A DNA stretch of 60,426 nucleotides. Source: Prasinococcaceae sp. CCMP 1430 (taxonomy: Eukaryota > Prasinodermophyta > Palmophyllophyceae > Prasinococcales > Prasinococcaceae). A model generated the notes under the pieces. That model saw only the letters and a list, made by a program, of their open reading frames with translations, did no database searches and was not told the origin of the DNA. The stretch spans positions 1,333 to 61,758 of the forward strand of contig RQSC01000314.1 of NCBI GenBank assembly GCA_013416795.1. Direction: 5' to 3'. The stretch's first letter is position 1; every line of letters begins with the position of its first letter. A program made the translations under genes and the position numbers. This document shows, one piece after another, positions 41,001 to 48,235 of the stretch.

Positions 41001-41490
41001 CGTCATCGCCCCCAGCCACCTCGCCATCGTCCGGCGCGACGCTGGGGGGCGTTGCCGAGTCGGGCGCGGCGCCGCCGCGCAGGTCGTCCGCCAGGGGCAC
41101 TTCGCTCGCTGGCGGCGACCCGCACACGGGCGCGCGCATCATTGCCTCCTGCAGCGCGTCGAGCTCCATGGGGAGCGCAGGGACCTCGTCTCTGAGGTCT
41201 TCCCACACCGCCGCGAAGAACTCCACCGCGCCAAGCTCGGCCAGCCTGGCCTTGCACGCCTCGTCCGCTGCGAGCGACGTGAGCAGCTGTGCGACGTCGC
41301 AGTGGCGCGTGCAGTCGGCGAAGTTGTACCACTCCATGAGCGCCTCGAGGAAGCCCGTGCACGCGACGGCGTCGGCCGGAGTGGCGAGCCCGCTGTCGAG
41401 CTTGAACGCCGCGCTGTCCAGCGCGCGGCAGCGCACCTCCCGCAGGCGGTGCCCGAGCTTCTGCGCGAGCGCCGCCGGCAGCGCGCCCGT
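35020..41490 (-). CDS. RTTN: Rotatin homologue, ARM/HEAT repeat basal-body protein (start codon missing)
   Basis: Intronless frame of 2,156 codons from ACG 41490 to the stop at 35020; human rotatin is about 2,226 residues. The N-terminus matches the rotatin domain closely: LAQKLGHRLREVRCRAL at the very start, then GFLEALMEWYNF and LGAVEFFAAVWEDL. The rest is built of Ala/Leu-rich armadillo/HEAT-like helices with Ser/Ala loops and no enzymatic motif. Rotatin (Ana3 in flies) is needed for full-length, intact centrioles and basal bodies, so its presence implies a flagellated stage. The reading frame meets TAG at 41493-41491, exactly where the sequence turns into AT-rich organellar rpl2, so only the first few codons including the ATG are lost. 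It is either split by that insertion or mis-joined in the assembly. Confidence 0.85.
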   Translation of the reverse strand, partial: TGALPAALAQKLGHRLREVRCRALDSAAFKLDSGLATPADAVACTGFLEALMEWYNFADCTRHCDVAQLLTSLAADEACKARLAELGAVEFFAAVWEDLRDEVPALPMELDALQEAMMRAPVCGSPPASEVPLADDLRGGAAPDSATPPSVAPDDGEVAGGDDAQVEAAGTANVSPLPHPGDGAALAAAGLFGEAERAEYARGRAAAAEARAGVSGTGDGGVPWGLCLRAPPVAPEDAQALFEINLRLEHAADADVALRVLTELKDRASVDCMAGAVLARKALVRNVSACLHATSGSGLPALAATALAAVLRSAARALALAQDGSFDVSLPAAPAPSTEAGESRHTPGTVDFPRSYPTPPLGMVGSDGEWVDVSEAAHIVAHHALGALHTATRNQELLPLLAVAVPLLGVKDEDIITKGDARGKLVLQASARFKGYFEALSSAAEVAERDVDAGGTDAIARALTRVLSVAAAFLELLEPEVAAVTVPAPLAGRIARASFTGAMQMSRPKLAARLRPYAAAADPAAAAAFALASEAAAALESLEDAAAHLGEVADIGSDAKVDVPAALEAIARAVPTLGAAPKPAEAALRTQALLIQAAALGSGAALEAAGATASLVSHKSNEVRAAALGVLAAKVEAEVAASAATGGERPIASAVLMLPSPQLLDALACSALHCEVEDVAANAARCLLAAAQGTAEGRAGIVDRAPWIACAARAGSAAASAAGSAMGSLSALIEGAAMDAPFYGSSAARNDLAQLAPALRALFSVDSACRARAAATVIDVAQGGASAKDAAADAEVEWRGAAARAVTLAEAANLSDVVADPLGAALAAGYEPDRPYGMPGTVYRSRASGSCANAPDLARVAGNLNIGGNVRAAAAEQLIALSHDPRLEPILSDDTLLEPLLRECSSGESWGGAARASAAGLLASAVGASSVARQWLAHDGRLLQLVPLVFHASMAVRRAAAAAIAYIVFDPRALGLAGADSLVPDGVPAHMIALPGPFADAYKLPCEVKVTGDAGATSGSADFDAARELVASLVLFSGSAREALESLQSARDTAVDGAVGSMSSLDVSIISALHVDVAPRAFKEALGRAAGHSEAMAQIAIARDTCSSCEGASGWLAAGAGEALARFLSVVPATSADRALLIEVLALAEQLLVAAPPGDIPTGFVAMLTSAVRAAFCPIVDACCHALVKQDSASLDAATGVPSSLVVVTQQCMRVLAALSGVVAARGTSREASALAATVCTSDNPESRSLLEMLVDSIIPWRDSTEWRTKQDAARYGLRVLAIRFICALAPVAAAAGSIDAMDVVAKSSASLVTCVAVERRERPVGLRGRGAVHSSLDALLTIASTCSKDVWAQSIAASGGTYWLSRACRDPWAPARCTSHALLAALASCDASRALVERSWLEAGQCALLASLDVRECAAVRGAALRCVTAMLEQRAAAGVEDPEELPGRRPHDLAAGLARSLQLWEVAAAATNERSAQAPCVLRGACEALARAVLATDTLDEAACGPLPAADQTWPVLLRALSVPSAAEEGDEDAGALLAHVAFPGPHAADACGAISAVCELMCIAAARSESHRQVLRACGGALVAAGVLAALAAAGGLAQDPAAEAERAAAAASASSALAMLTGDKSAPWWQGPDGRQLASAALAGVSRLLKAPSVTSNAEIVASVCRGAAALLATPAEAAAALGKGDRHGAQLAMDLLTIVNSAGEESPTGAAALSCLRSLIAHSGAAKGATIDAGLHTALAAQALAAREAWTLSGGVGAGANRRAQLLAGATRATSLLRHLALGSRRGADAAAAAGAARVVVSLWPVARSAAACASGTSDGGALRLELIALVANVAASGGSGARRALAAGNNNGALGLAVGPAADVKSPAALIKASLRAAHCAAAGSETRAVLGSPKSVVLAACGRIIGEAYPSSTDVALATRKPASVKSSGKKRQGGVVVGTASAVRLAEQALLTLAAIAAHADGASAVLRGPKLCGLVQLACVAARAPAEGGKGAASRRAAAAAVALLRNCAFVSEAKAHFVSSGGGPLRVLIQVAGDRTGGAYTAAARAHAASALWALVHNGQKVIAMLHSMGEGTRDALRAAEHRARAEAIAMAAEGGDPSAARGAAEAVAGAGALLSHAAACLACVNVHVQIAHGFDLNKQASAMAL

Positions 41491-41957
41491 CTAGTCGAAT
41501 ACTTGCATATTTGCCTTCTTTAGCAACTACTTGCGCTGATGTTCCTGCAGCTCGTACTAATTTAGCTCCTTGTGTCGGCGCTAATTCAATATTATGAATT
41601 TCTGAACCTACTGGAATTGCTGTTAAAGGTAATGCGTTTCCTGTTTTTAAAGGTGCTATCGGACTTGATTCAATTACTTGACCTAATTCTAACCCTTGTG
41701 GAGCTAAAATATAGTGTTGTTGTTCGCTGGTTTCAATTTTTGCAAGAAATGCGTTACGGTTTGGATCATATTCTAATCCCATAACTTTTCCTGGATTATT
41801 TTGAGCGAAACGTTTCCATAAAACAAAACGGTAACGTCGTTTATGCCCACCACCGCGATGTCGAGCTGTAATTCGTCCTTGGTTATTGCGACCTTTTGAA
41901 CGTTGGAAGCCCTTAATATTAGCACTTTTTTTAGTTTGTGCTGTATTTGGGAATCTA
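41491..41957 (-). pseudogene. rpl2: Organellar ribosomal protein L2 fragment inside nuclear sequence
   Basis: A 467-bp block of much lower GC than its flanks encodes, on the minus strand and without stop or frameshift, about 155 residues of bacterial-type L2: FQRSKGRNNQGRITARHRGG, GLEYDPNRNAF, YILAPQGLELG, LPLTAIPVGSEIHNIEL and KLVRAAGTSAQVVAKEGKYA, ending at ASIRL. Both the first 20-30 residues and the C-terminal third (the HPHGGGEG region) are missing. AT-rich codons (TTA, AAA, ATT) are unlike any neighbour. Nuclear genes for organellar L2 in this genome would be expected to be GC-rich, so this is organelle DNA: a recent insertion (NUPT or NUMT) or a chimeric join. Residue pattern does not settle plastid against mitochondrion; I lean slightly to mitochondrion. 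The left boundary is at the first codons of rotatin, the right one at a poly-C/(CA)(CG) repeat. Confidence 0.88.
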
Positions 41958-43208
41958 ACTACCCCCCCCCCACACACCGCACGCACGCGCGCGCGCGCGC
42001 GTGCGCGCCCCGCCATCAAACGCCATTGAAAAAAAATTCAAACGCGACGGGCGCGCGCGCAAAAAAAAAAAAGAAATGCGCCCCAAAAAGAAAAAAAAGA
42101 AAAAAGTGCGCGGGCGCGGTGCCGCATGTGTGAGAGACTTCCGCCGCGGCGATGGCGGAGGCGAAACCCCGTCGAAATGTGCATCTGGGGTTTACACGAG
42201 GATTCGGTCGCACGTGAAATGTTAAAAAAACGCGGGGTGCGATGCGCGCAATCCGGGAAATGCGCCGCGCGTCGTGTTAGGGCGCGACGGGCGCCACACC
42301 GCGCGGCGGCGCCGGCAGCGGCGAGGGGGGAGGGGGGGGGGATTGCGCGAGGAACCCTGCCCCACCGTTCGCCTCCTCTCCTCCTTCGCCCCGCGCCTCT
42401 GTTGGGGGGGGGGAAGGGGTGCGGGCGGACGGGGCGGGCCGGGGAGGCGCCCCGGCCTCCCGCGCGCATCGCCGACGCCGACGAGCGCGTGTCCGGGGTG
42501 GGGGCCTTACCCCGAGGAAGGAGGCCAGGCTGCGGGTGGGAAGGTACGCCGCGCGTGCACGCGCGGCGAGGGGTTTGCAGGGTAGAGAGCGCTAGGCAGC
42601 ATTGGCCGGGTGGGACCGGAGGCGTGCCATGCGCCGCGCGTGCTGCCCGCCGCCTGGCCGCCGCCCAACAGCGCGCACGAAATACACGCAAGACACACTC
42701 AGCCTCGGGCCTCGCTGGCTTGCTCGCGGCTATTTATTTCCCTTGCAAGAACACTGCGTCAAGGCAGCGGTCGTACAACCCAAGAGGACAAGTCAGTTCC
42801 ACCGCTTGAGCCTTACTTTACACCGTCCGGACACAACACCCTTGAACGCAGCTCCTGCCCTCGCATCGAGCAGCTCTGTACCAGCGAACGCCTGTGGCTG
42901 ACCCTCTCGCTGCCGCGCTCGTCGCTTCGCACAGACCTCCGACGCCTCCATGTCGCCAGACGGCGAGTATCGAGCAACCTCCCTGCGACAGCCACACAGT
43001 GGCAACCACTGACACGCCTTCCAGTGGGCCTGGAGAGAGTAGGCATCACCTCGCACAGGCTTGCGGCGGCGTTCTCTCCCCCGGGTACACCACAGTCGAG
43101 GCAAACGACAAACAGGCGTTTCCAGACGCTGGCATCCCACAGAAGTGCGCTCAAGCGAGAACGCGACGCAGACAAACGAGCAAGAGTATTATCGAGAGTG
43201 GCGCTCCC
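41958..43208. other. Gene-poor 1.25-kb gap between the rpl2 insert and the GT32-type gene
   Basis: Begins with a C-run and CA/CG repeats (41962-42003), then A-rich low-complexity (42027-42108), a telo-box-like GGGGTTTACAC near 42187, and GC-rich sequence with G-runs near 42330 and 42405. If rotatin is split by the rpl2 block, its original promoter may be the AT-richer part near 42020-42240. I see no supported gene; the ORFs here have no family resemblance. Confidence 0.5.
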
Positions 43209-45293
43209 TCAGCGCACTGCAACGATTGTCTCAACGCCCCCGCCGCGGCACCACCAGCCGAGATCACCGTCGCTTGCCTGGGGAAGCGGGCAGCGGGCGG
43301 ACGTGTCTGACTGGCCTGCACTCTTGCCCGCTTCTAGCATTCTCTGCCTGCATCCAGGCCCGGCGTGCACAATCTCTGTAAAGCCCTCGCTGCGCAAGGC
43401 GGACACGGCAGCGGCCATCGCACCGTCTACGACAGCCGTCTCGAGCACGACGGCGCCCAGGTTTGATCCACTAGGTCTGACCTCAGCCAGAGCGGTCGTG
43501 AGCGCCGATACGGGGTCGACGGCACTCGTGCCGACGCGCAGCGCACACACCACGCCAGCCTGAGCATCGCTTGCCCGCAGCGAGCGCATCGCAGATAGTA
43601 AAGAGCCCGCCGACAGTGGCGTTCTGGCCGTGTCAACACTGCCACATGGCTCGCCTGGCGCTGCGTCGTACGCCTGCAAGCGCGCACCAGCGAGCGTGTC
43701 CCACGCCGTCCCATCGACCTCGGCCACGCCACCGGACATGCGCCACAGCTGCCGTATCAACCGCTTCGGCAGGCCGACCAACCACCCTGCCCAACGGGTG
43801 ACGAGCCACCCGCCACTCATCGCGGCACCGAGACACCTGACTCGTGCCCCTGCGTCGCCTCGGACTGCCTGTCCCTCGCCGCCGACTATCTGGATGGAAC
43901 GCCCAGATGGCGTCGTGACGGCGGCTGCGCTCACGGCCGCACGCAGCTCGGCTCCCTCGGCGGCACTCGCGGCGACCGCTGCCACACTCGCGCCACGCGC
44001 GGCGACGCGCAGCCCCAGCGCTAGTCCATCCGAGCCCGGGGCGGCGTCCACGACCAAGCCGCCCCTGCCGCCCCCGCATGCCCGAATAATGACGTCCAGC
44101 GCGGCCTCATCGCCGTCGCTGCCCTCGCCCAGCGCCGCGAGCGACGCAAACGCCGCGGTGCGGCGTTCCTGACCTCCAACCATGCGTTCCCGCGCGGGGA
44201 GCCTCGTCACGAGGCCCTCTCGCGTGGTCACGCTGTCGTAGCTGCCGAGGGTTCCCCACGCGCGCTGCGCGTCATCAGCGTCGGCGTCCGCGCTCGCCGC
44301 CACGCGAGTGCCCGTCTTCGACGGCGCCACGGTGGTCCCCGCGATTGCCTCCGACGACGGCATAAGCGCGCGTCTGACCCTCGCGACGAGCCTGGTGGCC
44401 TTTCGCCGCACCTTGCGGCCCAGCAAGCCGCCCTCGCGCCTTCCGCCTGCCTTCCAGCTCCCGGCCGCATAGTGGCGCAGCACGACGCGCTCATCGCCCT
44501 CAGGCACTGCCAGCGGCCCACCGCCACCTGCCGCGTCGGCGAGCTCCCAGCGCCCCCTGCCCGCGTCCCAATTGGTTGCCATCGCCACGCGAGGCAGGAA
44601 GCGCACACGCCACTTCTCGTCGCCAGCCGCGGCGCGCCGCGCGGCGTGGCGCAGCGCGTCTGTGAAAAGGCCCGGGCCGGTGCGCTCAAGGGTGGACGAA
44701 TCCGAGTCTGCGCCGAGCGCGCGCGCGCTGCCGTCGCCGAGCACCGCGTCCGCGATGCGCTCCGCCATCAGCAACAGCGCCGGGTGTCCCGCCCTTGCCG
44801 CGAAGGCCCACTGCAGCGCCTGCCGCCGCCTGACGTCACCCCTCGCGAGCATGGCGTCCACGCCCGCCGAGTCGGCCTCCCAGCCGGCGACGAGGGCGTC
44901 GTCCGGCCTCAGCCAGCCCGAGAGGGGCGCCGCCGCGGCTGTGTCCAAGTCGGCGTATACGCCGCCCTCGAGATACACCACTAGATAGCGGAACAGGTCG
45001 GCGCGCTCGACGGGCGCGTCCATCGACTCGTACGCGCGCACGACACGCGCGGGCAGCCGTCCGTCGCGCGCGGCGCTGCGAAGCAGCGCCGCGCACTCCT
45101 CGTCGCCGTAGTAGCGCAGCTCGCCTCCCGATGCCGCGGCCCACGTGGCGCGCAGCTCGCGCGTCGGAGCGTCGAGCGCCGCGGCGGACACCTCGCGGCC
45201 CGTCTGGTGCACGACGGGCGGGATGCTGTACGCCGCCCATTCGGCGCGCCCAAGCACCTCCTGGGGCACGCGAGCGGGCATCGGCGCCGTCAT
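43209..45293 (-). CDS. GT32 (OCH1-like) glycosyltransferase fused to a methyltransferase-like domain
   Basis: 694 residues from ATG 45293, intronless. The N-terminal third is a GT32 domain: PPVVHQTGREV at the start, VERADLFRYLVVYLEGGVYADLDT with the DxD metal site, and FTDALRH. GT32 enzymes transfer hexoses in the Golgi. After a basic linker (GRKVRRKATRLVARVRRAL) residues from about 420 look like an FkbM-type Rossmann methyltransferase (GGLVVDAAPGSDGLALGLRVAARGASVAAV, shortened; later VDGTAWDTLAGARLQ). Key SAM residues are not certain, so activity is open. A Golgi enzyme needs a signal anchor: upstream of the ATG the same frame stays open and encodes a hydrophobic stretch (TLAALALCAAAAAAAISLL) but no ATG; an ATG at 45472 is in another frame. 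One indel in the G/C-rich run between would join them. Confidence 0.75.
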   Translation of the reverse strand: MTAPMPARVPQEVLGRAEWAAYSIPPVVHQTGREVSAAALDAPTRELRATWAAASGGELRYYGDEECAALLRSAARDGRLPARVVRAYESMDAPVERADLFRYLVVYLEGGVYADLDTAAAAPLSGWLRPDDALVAGWEADSAGVDAMLARGDVRRRQALQWAFAARAGHPALLLMAERIADAVLGDGSARALGADSDSSTLERTGPGLFTDALRHAARRAAAGDEKWRVRFLPRVAMATNWDAGRGRWELADAAGGGGPLAVPEGDERVVLRHYAAGSWKAGGRREGGLLGRKVRRKATRLVARVRRALMPSSEAIAGTTVAPSKTGTRVAASADADADDAQRAWGTLGSYDSVTTREGLVTRLPARERMVGGQERRTAAFASLAALGEGSDGDEAALDVIIRACGGGRGGLVVDAAPGSDGLALGLRVAARGASVAAVAASAAEGAELRAAVSAAAVTTPSGRSIQIVGGEGQAVRGDAGARVRCLGAAMSGGWLVTRWAGWLVGLPKRLIRQLWRMSGGVAEVDGTAWDTLAGARLQAYDAAPGEPCGSVDTARTPLSAGSLLSAMRSLRASDAQAGVVCALRVGTSAVDPVSALTTALAEVRPSGSNLGAVVLETAVVDGAMAAAVSALRSEGFTEIVHAGPGCRQRMLEAGKSAGQSDTSARCPLPQASDGDLGWWCRGGGVETIVAVR

Positions 45294-45480
45294 CCGTGCA
45301 CTTCTCCCCGTGCCCGCACGGAGGAGCGAGATTGCCGCCGCCGCCGCCGCCGCGCACAGCGCGAGCGCCGCGAGCGTCGCCGCCGCGCGCCACGCTCTGC
45401 CACCCCGGCCACCTCGCCCGCCCGCGCGCCCCCGCGCCGCGCGCCGGGGGAACGCGCGCGACGCGTTGCCATCCTTTTTT

Positions 45481-45497
45481 AAACCCTAACCCTAAAC
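45481..45497. promoter_or_regulatory. Double telo-box AAACCCTAACCCTAAAC
   Basis: Lies 9 bp upstream of the ATG at 45472 on the minus strand, where it reads GTTTAGGGTTAGGGTTT. This is the closest such motif to a start codon in the window and supports 45472 as the true start of the GT32-type gene. Confidence 0.5.
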
Positions 45498-45581
45498 ATG
45501 CAATCATCAAACCCGGATGCGCGGCGTGGCGCGATGCGCGCGATTCGCATGTGTTCCGTACCTGTCGCGCATATTCGTTTC

Positions 45582-45607
45582 TAAACCCTAAAACTAAAAC
45601 CCTAAAC
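45582..45607. promoter_or_regulatory. Two further telo-box-like motifs
   Basis: TAAACCCTAAA at 45582-45592 and AAAACCCTAAA at 45597-45607, in the divergent region between the GT32-type gene and the Mit_KHE1-like gene. Another, CAGGGTTTACA, is at 45739-45749. The whole 45480-45760 region is an AT-richer island. Confidence 0.5.
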
Positions 45608-45944
45608 AGGCGGCGTCACGCGGTGATCAAAACGCGTGCGTTGGGGCGGGGCGTTTTTTTTTTTGTAACGGGGCGGCGCGCGCGCTTCTCCCCGCCGAAA
45701 AGCGAGCCTCCCGCGCGAATACTAAGGGCATTCACAGTCAGGGTTTACAACCTCCTCGGCGGTGCGCGCGCGCGACGTCTGTTTCCAAGCCTTTTCGCTT
45801 GGGCTCCTCGGGTCGGGGTTTGGGTTGGGGGCGGCGGTGATGGACGCGCGTGCGTCGCCAATGCCGTGTGTTTGCATGTGGAGGGCCTCGTGTCGTTTTG
45901 TGAGCATGAGCTTGAGCTCGCGCGTGCGGACGTGCGGGCTGCCG

Positions 45945-45945
45945 N
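45945..45945. other. Ambiguous base (N), possible contig join
   Basis: The apparent coding frame before the N (CLHVEGLVSFCEHELELARA, frame 2) differs from that after it (frame 1). As at 27047, the N may stand for a gap of unknown length. Confidence 0.9.
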
Positions 45946-46869
45946 TCGGCGCTTGGGCCCGTCGGCACCGCCGGCGATGCGGCGGCCCGCGCCGCGCAGG
46001 CGGCTGCCGGCGGCGTGTTCAGGGTGGTGCTCGTGCCCGTGCACCGCCGCGGATGGGTGTTTTGCCCCGAGCGCGTGCTACTCTTGGCGCCGCCTGGGCC
46101 GTGCCCGAGCTGGGCGGACGTGCGCGCGCAGCCCACGCTCGGCGGAAAGTGGTACGCGCTGCTGTCGCGCCAGCTGCACTGGGGCGAGGAGCACTGGTGG
46201 GCGCTGCAGAATGCCCCGCGCGACACGCGCCTCGGGAGGCTCAAGCACTGGGTGTTCGAGACGGGGACCTCGCTCGCCGCGAGGACCGTGGGGCCAGAGG
46301 AGGCCTTCCTCAAGAGCATACCGGAGGGGGCCGTGCTCGAGGTCGTCTACCCGCATGCGGCGGGCGCGGAGGCGGGTGCGTCTCTGCCGCAGCGGCTCGT
46401 GCGACGCAGGCTGCGGCTGCTCGCGCGCCAGCGCGAGCGATACCACCGCCGTGGTCGGCTTGTGAACCTCGCGGTGCTGCCGTTCACCTCGCTCATGCTC
46501 CTGCTACCGACGCCCAACTGGCTCTTCTACTGGAACCTCTTCCGCCTGCACTCGCACTACCGCGCCAAGCTCAGCTGCAAAGCGCTGCTGAAATTGAGGA
46601 CGTGCGATGCAGGCCGGCTGCGAGGGAGCGCCGAGCGCGCCGACGCACCGGTGCGCCCCGGTGCGCCGGCAACCGAGGGCCTATCCGTGACCTTCACGGG
46701 CAGCGATGAGCTGGCAGCGCTCGTGGGCGATGGTGTGAACGAGGCGGTGCTCAAGGCGATCGCTGAGCGCTTCAGCGTGCCCGAGCTGCCGCAGCTAGGC
46801 GCCATGTTCATCGCCGACGCTCCACCCGCGGCCGCGGCGGCCGCGCATGCTTGCGCCCACGGCCGATAG
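45946..46869 (+). CDS. Mit_KHE1-like (mitochondrial K+/H+ exchange-related) protein, 5' incomplete
   Basis: About 307 residues in frame from the N to the TAG at 46869. It starts in mid-protein (ALGPVGTAGDAAARAAQAA), then VFRVVLVPVHRRGWVFCPERV, a Trp-rich part (HWGEEHWWALQN), basic helix LVRRRLRLLARQRERYHRRG, a hydrophobic helix (LAVLPFTSLMLLLP) and TPNWLFYWNLFRLHSHYRAK, which is the most conserved stretch of the Mit_KHE1 family (yeast YDL183C and relatives). The yeast protein influences mitochondrial potassium/proton exchange; the molecular role is unsettled. No start codon is available after the N. Possible coding sequence before the N (45840-45944) may be its N-terminal part in another frame. 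Confidence 0.65.
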   Translation, partial: SALGPVGTAGDAAARAAQAAAGGVFRVVLVPVHRRGWVFCPERVLLLAPPGPCPSWADVRAQPTLGGKWYALLSRQLHWGEEHWWALQNAPRDTRLGRLKHWVFETGTSLAARTVGPEEAFLKSIPEGAVLEVVYPHAAGAEAGASLPQRLVRRRLRLLARQRERYHRRGRLVNLAVLPFTSLMLLLPTPNWLFYWNLFRLHSHYRAKLSCKALLKLRTCDAGRLRGSAERADAPVRPGAPATEGLSVTFTGSDELAALVGDGVNEAVLKAIAERFSVPELPQLGAMFIADAPPAAAAAAHACAHGR

Positions 46870-46876
46870 CCACACG

Positions 46877-47015
46877 TAGCAGCAGCAGCAGCGCGCACGC
46901 GTGCTATTCTTTTTGTTGTGCCCACTCGATATGTGAACACCACCACCATTTTTTGTCCAACCTGCAGTCCCTGTGCACACGCACGCATGCCCGGCACGCA
47001 GCAGCAGCAGCAGCA
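46877..47015. repeat. Two CAG trinucleotide runs
   Basis: About five CAG/AGC units at 46877-46892 and six at 46996-47015, in the convergent gap between the Mit_KHE1-like and DUF1499 genes. Together with the CTG run at 24504 this makes three such repeats, all just beyond stop codons. Confidence 0.85.
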
Positions 47016-47066
47016 GCCTCCGCGCGCGCGCGCACAGCTCCGTCTCTCGATAGCTATCGCGCCCCG

Positions 47067-48027
47067 TCATTGGTAACACTCGATCAGGTCGCATCCGCGA
47101 AGCTTCCAGCCGAGCGCGTCCCGCAGGGCGTCCATGCGCGCCCTCTGGGCGCCGCCGTCGCGCCGCGCGGTCTGAAGCGGGTACTGGTACTTGACGACGC
47201 CGTTGATGGAGCGATACGCCACGATCGGCCCCTGGCCATCCTCCTCGGGGTCCCTGATGACGAACTCGACCACGTCGCGAGCCCACGGCCCATCGCACTC
47301 GAAGCGCAGGTACGCGCTCGACTCAGCGTCCTCGCGAGCCTGGTACGCCGCGTTGGGCAGCGACGTGCTCGCGACGGTGGCGAGGCGATCGGCAGCCAGG
47401 GCCGCGCTTGAGAGCGCGGCCGGCGCCTGCCACACCGGCGCGTAGTTCTCAGGATTGCGCGAGTTCGTGCCCACGCAGTTGGGATTGACAGCTGCGCACG
47501 CGCACGCGCACGCGCACGCGCGTGAAGGGAAGTGCGAGCGCCAGCGCGAGCCAGCGCGAGCGCGTCAGTCCGTGTCTCCTCACCTGCAGGCGCAGGCCGC
47601 ACATACCGCCGCGGGCGCCCGCGCACGCACCGGACGGGCACACTTTCAGCGCGCCGTTGGCATCCAGCCCAACGTCTGCCTTCGCCCCGGCGCGCTGGAA
47701 CGGCGAGTCCGCCGCGCCCTCTGGAGACGCGCTCGCGATGATGTCCGCAGGCTCCCACGCGTTGCCGGCCTCGATAACCCCCTCGAGGGTCTCCCAAATG
47801 CTTCCTTGGGCGCGGGCGGGGCGCGGGCGCGCGGCCGCGATCCCCGCCCCAACCATCGCAGCAGTCCCTGCGAGGAGCGCCCGTCGGCCTTCCTGCCGCC
47901 CCCTGCTCCGCCCCTCTCCCTCCGCGCCCCCTCCGCGCACCCCGACGGCGCGCACCACCCTGCGCCTACACGCCGTGCGCACCGCCGCCGCCGCCGCCGT
48001 AGGCGGAGCGCGCGCCGCCGCCGCCAT
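47067..48027 (-). CDS. DUF1499 protein with Tat-type thylakoid-lumen targeting
   Basis: Exons 48027-47631 and 47491-47067 join across a 139-nt GTGCGT...GCGCAG intron (CPSAVNPNCVGTNSRNPENY spans the junction) to give 273 residues. The first 75 residues are a bipartite plastid peptide: Arg/Ala-rich stroma-targeting part, then GRRALLAGTAAMVGAGIAAA with twin arginine and an ARAQ cleavage site, typical of proteins sent to the thylakoid lumen by the Tat pathway. The mature part is DUF1499: CVGTNSRNP, ARDVVEFVIRDPEED, IVAYRSINGVVKYQYPLQT, and a helix RARMDALRDALGW. The function of DUF1499 is unknown. The intron acceptor side is a long CG/GCGCAC repeat. PFKFB lies 210 bp upstream on the same strand. 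Confidence 0.82.
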
Positions 48028-48235
48028 TGCGCGCGCCCGCCGAGGAGGAGATCCAGCGACGTGCGTTCGCGCGCTCTCGCTGGGGGCGAGCGGGCGGACG
48101 GCGGCGGGGATGGGGGAGGAGGGGCACGGGTGGGGGCGCCCGCTGCGCAGCTGTGGCACGGCGCGCGCTGCCCCTGCACCGTCGACAGCGACTTATCCAA
48201 AATGCAAAAAAAAATGGTTGGCCTTACAGGCAGCG

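Noticed and set aside
41491-41957. A functional nuclear-encoded organellar L2 gene
   Set aside because: Both termini are missing, no targeting peptide is present, and the composition is that of organelle DNA.
42126-43563. Protein genes in the gap upstream of rotatin and downstream of the GT32-type gene
   Set aside because: The frames are low-complexity, change composition abruptly and match no family.
44836-45510. A separate minus-strand gene overlapping the GT32 start
   Set aside because: The frame is Gly/Arg-rich and antiphase to the GT32 domain, with no motif.
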